Source of the DNA: Calditrichota bacterium
GTDB taxonomy: Bacteria; Calditrichota; Calditrichia; RBG-13-44-9; J075
Assembly: GCA_024275555.1 (NCBI GenBank)
Contig: JAJRYW010000214.1
Coordinates: 1 to 8,666 of the forward strand
Reading direction: 5' to 3'
Length of the DNA: 8,666 bases
A model generated the notes under the pieces. That model was given only the letters and a program-made list of their open reading frames with translations. It ran no database searches and was not told the DNA's origin. The position numbers were made by a program, and so were the translations under genes. Of this stretch, positions 1-4,358 are shown piece by piece (the stretch's first letter is position 1; each line of letters starts with the position of its first letter).

Positions 1-1312
1 AAAAATCGATCACCTTATTATAGACGCCCTTACCAGGCCCCACCGAATCCACGCTGCTGATGACCGCTGCCAGCGGGTTGTCTCCGGCTGCGGCTAATGC
101 GATTTTCTCTTCCTCGCTTAAGGGAGCGTCGTCTTCCAGGAGGGTGTTGGTGTCGTCCCACTCCCGGAAAAAACGCACATCGTAGCTTATCCGTTTGCCA
201 ATCTTTGCCCCGGCGGATGAGACGCCTAAAAAATTGCGCCCATAACGCTGGAAATTGGTGGTGTATTCAAAATCCACTTCGATGCGGTTTTCCGAAGTGA
301 CCAGCTTTTTATTGGTAAAGGTGATCTGCGCCTGGCTGTAATCAATTACATAATCGTTGTTTTCCCCGCGCACCTGCAATACCCCGTCGATGTAAACTTT
401 TTCCGTTCCGGCCAGCACGATGATATCCCGCTCGCCATTTCTTCCGGTGAGCAGGTAGGGCCCCTGGTTGCCTTCCTGCGCCAGGAACCGGTTGGAATGA
501 AAAAATCCCCGGGAGGCCCCAAAAGTGACCTGCTGATGGGTGGCGCGGTAGTCGTTTTCCACCGTGATGCCCTGGAGCTTGCGTTGCAAATTGCCAAATA
601 AAGAGTTTTGATACTGGAGATTGAAATCGCCCAACGTGCCGCCCAGGTAGGGACTTTTAATTTTTACAAAAACCTTGTCCACTTCCCGCAGGTTCTGAGT
701 GTTGCCCTCCGGTTGAATGGGAGTGCTTTCATCGGTGAGGGCGGCCACAAGCTCCACATTGGGGGCAATTTGGCCGGAAAGCTGCAAGTTCAGGCCGCTG
801 TTCAGGGTCAGGTACTGGTTGCTGCCGATTTCGATTCCCCGCACAATGCTGCCGCTCTTTTGCAGGTTGCTTTGATAAAGATCGATCTCTTCCAGGAATT
901 TTGGCTTCACCTCCCGCGCAGTCGCCCGGGCGCTGTCAGAACCGAGGCTGTCCTCCGGCAGCGCCTTCAGTTCACGGTGAAAGTATTCCCCAATCATCGG
1001 GAAAGGATACTTGCGGTAGATGATCCGCAGACTGTCCATACCGGGCATCTCCTTTAACCAGGTGATCTGCCCCCGCCGGTAGTCGATGCGATAGTGCAGG
1101 TTGGAAGTGAGGGTGAAGTGCTTGAGATGCAGCCGCTCCGAACCGGGAATAATAAAGCGGTGCGGCAACTGGAAAGGCTTTTTTAACGAATCGGTGTGTA
1201 CAAAAATCGTATCCGGGGGAACATCCAGCAGGATTTTAGGAAGCTTTTCCTGGGCATAGAGGGGCAGCCCCACACCGAAAATGATGTACAAAATGTAAAT
1301 ATAACTTTTCAC
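1..1312 (-). CDS. Large exported beta-rich surface protein (5' part; runs off the left edge)
   Basis: An open frame of 437 codons starts at GTG 1312 and leaves the window without a stop. Residues 1-21 form a signal peptide: Lys2, a hydrophobic stretch, then a cut near LPLYA-Q. No ATG lies upstream before the in-frame TAA, and the signal peptide begins exactly at this GTG; a good ribosome binding site is missing (a GGAG sits about 21 bases away). The body is beta-rich. Residues 153-215 carry GSIVRGIEIGSN, LNLQLSGQIAPNVELVAALT and TPIQPEGNT, followed by YLGGTLGDFNL and SLFG. A YxIDYxxxQIT(W/F) motif occurs twice (residues 74-85 and 321-332), suggesting repeated domains. From memory, this pattern is shared by large conserved hypothetical proteins of KSB1, Calditrichota and Ignavibacteria. 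The order of amphipathic strands, then a GDF segment, then SLFG also recalls the amino-terminal half of SprA, the type IX secretion translocon. Function is unproven; an outer-membrane or cell-surface location is inferred. Confidence 0.75.
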   Translation of the reverse strand, partial: MKSYIYILYIIFGVGLPLYAQEKLPKILLDVPPDTIFVHTDSLKKPFQLPHRFIIPGSERLHLKHFTLTSNLHYRIDYRRGQITWLKEMPGMDSLRIIYRKYPFPMIGEYFHRELKALPEDSLGSDSARATAREVKPKFLEEIDLYQSNLQKSGSIVRGIEIGSNQYLTLNSGLNLQLSGQIAPNVELVAALTDESTPIQPEGNTQNLREVDKVFVKIKSPYLGGTLGDFNLQYQNSLFGNLQRKLQGITVENDYRATHQQVTFGASRGFFHSNRFLAQEGNQGPYLLTGRNGERDIIVLAGTEKVYIDGVLQVRGENNDYVIDYSQAQITFTNKKLVTSENRIEVDFEYTTNFQRYGRNFLGVSSAGAKIGKRISYDVRFFREWDDTNTLLEDDAPLSEEEKIALAAAGDNPLAAVISSVDSVGPGKGVYNKVIDF

Positions 1313-1383
1313 GCGGCAACCGGGTTCAGTGATCTCCAGATTGGTAGCAATTGTGCAGCGGTTACCTCCACGGTTAGGGCGAT

Positions 1384-1412
1384 GTTAAAAATAAGACTGC
1401 CAATTTAATCAA
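1384..1412 (-). promoter_or_regulatory. Candidate sigma70-like promoter for the surface-protein gene
   Basis: Read on the minus strand, TTGATT (1407-1412) and TTTAAC (1384-1389) are 17 bases apart. Each matches the consensus at four of six positions. It would give a leader of about 65 bases before the GTG at 1312. It is the best-spaced pair I found upstream of this gene, but the match is weak. Confidence 0.3.
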
Positions 1413-1417
1413 CAATT

Positions 1418-1440
1418 GCGGTTTAATAAACGCTTTTTTT
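1418..1440 (+). terminator. Terminator-like hairpin with T7 tract, plus strand
   Basis: GCG plus TTT pairs with AAA plus CGC (1418-1433, one bulged G, loop AAT), followed directly by seven T residues (1434-1440). It has the form of a small intrinsic terminator, but only for plus-strand transcripts, and no plus-strand gene is visible upstream. It may be a chance structure or may end an unannotated or antisense RNA. Confidence 0.35.
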
Positions 1441-1544
1441 GTGAATATTTGCCAGATGCCGCTCTCTACGCACCCAGTCTATATTCGCCGTTGATTAGCA
1501 CGCCTGCCCTGCCGAGGATTTATTTGGAAGGAGGAAGCTTTTTG

Positions 1545-1636
1545 GGAATGCATCGGCTGCCTGCCCCGCTCCAATGCCAACGGCGCCACGTTGTGGTTGG
1601 GGTGTCGGCGCCGCATCAACGCAGTTGATGCACTCC
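1545..1636. repeat. Fold-back element in the gene-free interval
   Basis: GGAATGCATC (1545-1554) and GATGCACTCC (1627-1636) form a 10-bp inverted repeat. On a minus-strand RNA the single mismatch becomes a G-U pair. Inside are a 7-bp GC-rich inverted repeat (CGGCGCC at 1581-1587 with GGCGCCG at 1607-1613) and a perfect 8-bp hairpin (GCATCAAC at 1613-1620 with GTTGATGC at 1624-1631). I see no target duplication around it. It could be a small structured RNA, a worn mobile element or a folded 5' region. The rest of 1313-1723 shows no gene on either strand. Confidence 0.45.
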
Positions 1637-1656
1637 AAAGTTAGTGCGTTTTTTTT
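1630..1656 (+). terminator. Weak terminator-like hairpin with T8 tract, plus strand
   Basis: GCACT (1630-1634) pairs with AGTGC (1643-1647) across an 8-base loop. One base later a run of eight T residues follows (1649-1656). The stem is short and competes with the 8-bp hairpin at 1613-1631. As with the structure at 1418-1440, it faces the plus strand, where no gene is recognised. Confidence 0.3.
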
Positions 1657-1723
1657 GTCGTTATTTGGGATATGTAAGAAAAGGGAGTTTTGCTATAAGG
1701 GGATATTTGTCAGGCTAATCGTA

Positions 1724-1774
1724 TCACTTGTTAAGCCGGCGCCCTGCTAAGTTGATATTCTCGCTTTTTAACAT
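1724..1774 (-). pseudogene. Possible amino-terminal stub of a deleted HEPN partner gene
   Basis: An ATG at 1774 sits inside the last codons of the nucleotidyltransferase gene and overlaps its TAA stop (ATGTTAA), a typical translational-coupling arrangement. It reads MLKSENINLAGRRLNK and then meets TGA. MNT genes of this type are usually followed by a coupled HEPN toxin of roughly 110-140 residues whose start looks similar. No HEPN-like sequence (for example the RX4-6H motif) follows in any minus frame down to about 1440. I infer a deletion that removed nearly the whole partner. Sixteen residues are too few for a sure family call, so an unrelated short frame remains possible. Confidence 0.4.
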
Positions 1775-2094
1775 AGCCTGACACTGTTCTGAAGTATTTC
1801 CTGGTAAAATAAGGTATTATGATCTTTGTTCTTGTTCCAGATAGAGATTTCCTTTAATACGGGGGAAATGCAAACACCATATTTTAAGGAAAATTTAGAA
1901 GATAAGTCACTCAGCTCTCGGCGGATATGGATGTCCGATTTGCGGACGATGATGAGAACGTCTAAATCCGAATAGGTAGATTGAGTCCCCTGAACGTAGG
2001 AGCCATATAAGTATACTGCGACCAGATTATCGTTCAGGATTTTCTTGGTTTCTTTTGCAAATCTTTTAACAATTTGTTGAAGATACTGGTCCAT
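1768..2094 (-). CDS. Minimal nucleotidyltransferase (MNT-type antitoxin-like), apparently orphan
   Basis: This 108-residue protein belongs to the small nucleotidyltransferase-fold family. The signature G31-S32 followed by S42-D43-L-D45 (GSYVQGTQSTYSDLDVLII) supplies the nucleotide-binding loop and two metal-binding Asp residues. The position of the usual third acidic residue seems to be S77 in GVCISPVL, a feature I recall in the subfamily ending in a FYxxI..xxVxL tail, seen here as TLFYQEI...VRL. Such proteins normally act as antitoxins that AMPylate or otherwise silence a HEPN ribonuclease encoded next to them. Here the partner seems reduced to a stub overlapping the stop codon. A modest AAAGG ribosome binding site precedes the ATG. 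Sampled sequence lines run about 30-47% GC, clearly below the neighbouring genes, which fits horizontal acquisition. The fold call is firm; an antitoxin role is inferred. Confidence 0.88.
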   Translation of the reverse strand: MDQYLQQIVKRFAKETKKILNDNLVAVYLYGSYVQGTQSTYSDLDVLIIVRKSDIHIRRELSDLSSKFSLKYGVCISPVLKEISIWNKNKDHNTLFYQEILQNSVRLC

Positions 2095-2122
2095 ACTGGC
2101 CTTTTTTTACTCGAATAAAAGA

Positions 2123-2151
2123 ATATTATCAAAAGGGGCAGTGGATGCAAA
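2123..2151 (-). promoter_or_regulatory. Candidate promoter for the nucleotidyltransferase gene
   Basis: On the minus strand TTTGCA (2146-2151) and TAATAT (2123-2128) are 17 bases apart, with four of six consensus matches each. Transcription would start about 20-25 bases before the ATG at 2094 and keep the AAAGG ribosome binding site in the leader. Plausible by spacing only. Confidence 0.33.
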
Positions 2152-2262
2152 TAAAAGTTTTATCATCGTTCTTAAATTCCAACCTTGTCTGCACTCTTGA
2201 CCCTCCTTTTTGGGAAAGGAATTAGGGATTGTTCTCGTTTAAAACTTGAGTGATCGAACAGT

Positions 2263-3306
2263 TCAAAAATTCCGCTTAAAGATAAACAGCCCGTTGCGCA
2301 TATCGCTTACGTAAATCAATCCATCCGGTGCAAAGGGATAGACCCCGAACGCGCCGACAAAATTATTGCTGGCGGCGGCGGAGGTGTCGTATTCGTATAC
2401 CAACTTCAGTTGAGCAGGGTCGGAGATGTCGAAGATGCGCAGGCCGGCGGCATAATAAGCAACATATGCAAAATTACCAATCACGTAGATGTTGTGCACC
2501 AGCGACTGCTCGTCGGCAAACTGGCCCACCCGGGTAGGGTTGCCGGGGTCGCTGATGTCCCAAATGCTGATATCGGCCCCGGAAGCTTTGGCCAGCTCAT
2601 CGCAAATATAGAGATAATTGCCGTCTTCATTGGGCCAGCCGGAGTGGTGATAGCTGATGGTCGGATCGGCGATAGTGGTCAGCAGCGCCGGCCGGGTGAT
2701 ATCGCTGACGTCCCAAACCCTGGTATAGCGGTTGGAGGGATTGAGGCCCCCGTGGAAATCGTAGAGCCGGTTGCCAACTACTGCCGCATCATGTCCCTCG
2801 CTGCCATTCTGCCAGACCAACTGTGGGTGAACCGGATCGGGATTGAGATCGTAGATTTTCAGCCCGCGCACTTCGGCAATCAAAAATCCGGTTTCGGTGA
2901 TAAAAATATTGTGCGCATTGGGAAATTCGCCGACTACGGCTGGGTTTGCCGGGTCGGAGATGTCGGTGATCTTGCCCATGCCGTTGCTGCGCCCGGAAAC
3001 GCCGTAGAGGTAGTTCTGCCAAACTTTAAAATCGAAACCGAAGTCGGGGGTTGCTACCAGGGCGATTTCTCCTGGCCGGCGGGGATCGTTTACATCGATG
3101 ATGCTGATCCCGGAATCGACGCCAACCAGGGCGTAATGTTTGCCGTCTGCGGGATCGCTGTAACCCCACACATCGGTGTACGAGGAGTAGGAGAGAGGAA
3201 GGACGGCAAGCAGCTCGAACGGCTCTTCCCCGCTTAAAGCATCTTTATTATCTTTGCAGGAAAGCAAAATTAAAACCAAGACAGGCGCGATGAGGAACCG
3301 TTTCAT
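2263..3306 (-). CDS. Choice-of-anchor B family / LVIVD-repeat beta-propeller lipoprotein
   Basis: The 347-residue product begins with a lipoprotein signal: a hydrophobic run ending LILLS-C17, then charged KDNKD. It should be lipidated and held in the envelope, possibly surface exposed. The body has six propeller-type repeats with the pattern (I/V)(T/W/Y/F)D(I/V)(S/N)DPxxP near residues 70, 113, 151, 198, 248 and 291. The landmarks DVWGY (46-50), AHNIF (131), YHHSGW with DGNYLYICDE (219-237), VHNIYV (270) and GVYPFAPDGLIYVSDMRNGL (321-340) are those I know from the choice-of-anchor B family, whose members share this propeller but use different surface anchors; here the anchor is amino-terminal lipid. 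GGGAG lies about 5 bases before the ATG. It follows the NHL propeller gene after 41 bases and probably shares its transcript. Biochemical function of the family is unknown. Confidence 0.88.
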   Translation of the reverse strand: MKRFLIAPVLVLILLSCKDNKDALSGEEPFELLAVLPLSYSSYTDVWGYSDPADGKHYALVGVDSGISIIDVNDPRRPGEIALVATPDFGFDFKVWQNYLYGVSGRSNGMGKITDISDPANPAVVGEFPNAHNIFITETGFLIAEVRGLKIYDLNPDPVHPQLVWQNGSEGHDAAVVGNRLYDFHGGLNPSNRYTRVWDVSDITRPALLTTIADPTISYHHSGWPNEDGNYLYICDELAKASGADISIWDISDPGNPTRVGQFADEQSLVHNIYVIGNFAYVAYYAAGLRIFDISDPAQLKLVYEYDTSAAASNNFVGAFGVYPFAPDGLIYVSDMRNGLFIFKRNF

Positions 3307-3347
3307 AAAACTCCCGGTGGTTGGTGAATAGTTGCAGCGGAAGCTTG

Positions 3348-4247
3348 CTACCGGATCAGGTCAAATTGATAACAGCGGTTGGGGGAAAGGGCGTAAATGG
3401 ATCGCTCGCCGGTTCGTTTTTGATAGCGCACTGCCACATCGATAAGCGGTTCTACGCGCTCGCTGAACTGAATGATCCCCACAAACTTAAACTGCGTTGA
3501 AAAAACAAACACTTGCGAGGATTCCCGGTCTACCACGTAGAGCCGCTGGTCCGGCCCCCAATGGAGGCCGGTAGGCTGGCTTAGCTGAGGATGGGTAAGA
3601 GTGGTGATAAAATTGCCCAGGTAGTCGAAAACGACCACCGCTTGCTGAGCCGGATCGCTGGCGAAAATGTACTTATTGGATTCCAGGGTGATTTGCACCG
3701 GGTCCAGTAATTGGCCGTAGGTTTCATCAATGCCGCCGAAGACCTCGATAGGTTCGTTGCCCCGGCCAAATTTGATGATGCGCTTCATACCGTCTTCCAG
3801 GAGAAACAGGTCGCCCTGGGGAGAAACCGCCACGCTCAGTACGCGGTCAAACTGGTAAGGTTCCGGCCAGACGGATCTCAGTTCGTTGAGAAAGTTGAAA
3901 TTCTTATCATAGCGCACCACCCGGTTGTTGTTGTAGTCGGCGATGTAGATGTCCAGGGTGGCGCCGGCGCAGACGTCGCGGGGATCGTCAAACGCTTCTT
4001 CACCCCGGCCGAATCCGCCGATAACCCGGATTAGCCGGCCTTCCGGGGAGAACTTGAAAAGCTGGTGGCGGTCCCGGTCGACCAGGTAAATATTTCCGGC
4101 AAAATCAATATCAATTGCGCTGGCTTTGCCAATCTGCAGGCTGTCGCCCGGTTGGGGAAAACTGGAGGATAGCCGGTACGCCCCGGTTTGGGCGGTCAGG
4201 CTACAGGCTAAAAAGAACAAGCCGGCAAGGAGGATGCTGCGGATCAA
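3348..4247 (-). CDS. Secreted NHL-type six-bladed beta-propeller protein (TTG start)
   Basis: I place the start at TTG 4247, giving 299 residues. AGGAAAGG lies 7 bases upstream, and the first residues then form a clean signal peptide (Ile-Arg, hydrophobic core, ending SLTAQ). The frame stays open upstream to a TTG at 4307, but that codon is part of the probable -35 box. The mature protein is a propeller with repeats at about 44-66 (AIDIDFAGNIYLVDRD), 90-114 (DIYIADYNNNRVVRYD), 135-160 (GDLFLLEDGMKRIIKF), 182-208, 223-250 (QRLYVVDRESSQVFVF) and 265-295. This is the NHL pattern of G-x-(I/L)-Y-(V/I)-(A/V)-D followed by basic residues and an aromatic strand. Propellers of this kind usually bind proteins or carbohydrates; no catalytic residues stand out. 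The operon partner is the lipoprotein gene downstream. Export to the periplasm or surface is inferred from the signal peptide. Confidence 0.85.
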   Translation of the reverse strand: MIRSILLAGLFFLACSLTAQTGAYRLSSSFPQPGDSLQIGKASAIDIDFAGNIYLVDRDRHQLFKFSPEGRLIRVIGGFGRGEEAFDDPRDVCAGATLDIYIADYNNNRVVRYDKNFNFLNELRSVWPEPYQFDRVLSVAVSPQGDLFLLEDGMKRIIKFGRGNEPIEVFGGIDETYGQLLDPVQITLESNKYIFASDPAQQAVVVFDYLGNFITTLTHPQLSQPTGLHWGPDQRLYVVDRESSQVFVFSTQFKFVGIIQFSERVEPLIDVAVRYQKRTGERSIYALSPNRCYQFDLIR

Positions 4248-4254
4248 AATGTCG

Positions 4255-4262
4255 CCTTTCCT
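4255..4262 (-). promoter_or_regulatory. Ribosome binding site that sets the TTG start of the NHL propeller gene
   Basis: AGGAAAGG on the minus strand is 7 bases from TTG 4247. Nothing comparable precedes the farther upstream TTG at 4307, so this site decides the start. Confidence 0.7.
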
Positions 4263-4278
4263 GGTTGATGTCGGTAGA

Positions 4279-4307
4279 AGTATAACAAGGAGAGGGGAGA
4301 GATACAA
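4279..4307 (-). promoter_or_regulatory. Sigma70-type promoter for the propeller-lipoprotein unit
   Basis: On the minus strand TTGTAT (4302-4307) and TATACT (4279-4284) are exactly 17 bases apart, the ideal spacing, with four and five of six consensus matches. It lies between the terminator of the upstream gene and the start codon. Transcription would begin near 4272, leaving a leader of about 25 bases with the ribosome binding site. Confidence 0.7.
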
Positions 4308-4317
4308 GCCGCAGCGT

Positions 4318-4351
4318 AAAAGAAAACCCCCGCTCGCTTAGCGGGCGGGGG
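4318..4351 (-). terminator. Strong intrinsic terminator of the multi-PAS gene
   Basis: A GC-rich 11-bp stem (4327-4337 with 4341-4351, one G-T wobble position, loop of three bases) is followed on the minus strand by TTTTCTTTT (4326-4318). It begins 7 bases after the stop codon of the 957-residue gene and separates it from the next promoter. Confidence 0.93.
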
Positions 4352-4358
4352 CAGGGTT

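Noticed and set aside
608..1057. Plus-strand open frame of 149 codons
   Set aside because: It is opposite the exported surface protein, whose frame is open for 437 codons with a signal peptide and family-like motifs. No ribosome binding site or recognisable domain supports the plus-strand reading.
2107..2166. Short minus-strand frame (19 residues, MIKLLFAST...) just before the nucleotidyltransferase
   Set aside because: It overlaps the best promoter candidate and has no ribosome binding site. It is too short to support as a leader peptide.
2206..2222. Small inverted repeat TCCTTT/AAAGGA after the lipoprotein gene
   Set aside because: The stem is six base pairs, AT-mixed, and has no T tract on the minus strand, so I do not call it a terminator.
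2410..3237. Long plus-strand open frame of 275 codons
   Set aside because: It lies entirely antisense to the choice-of-anchor B lipoprotein gene, which has clear repeats, a lipobox and a ribosome binding site. The antisense protein is a low-complexity mix rich in Ile, Val, Gly and Asp with no family resemblance.
4140..4247. Possible lipobox (FLAC) in the signal peptide of the NHL propeller
   Set aside because: The residues before Cys do not fit the lipobox well, and a better signal peptidase I site (SLTAQ) follows directly.
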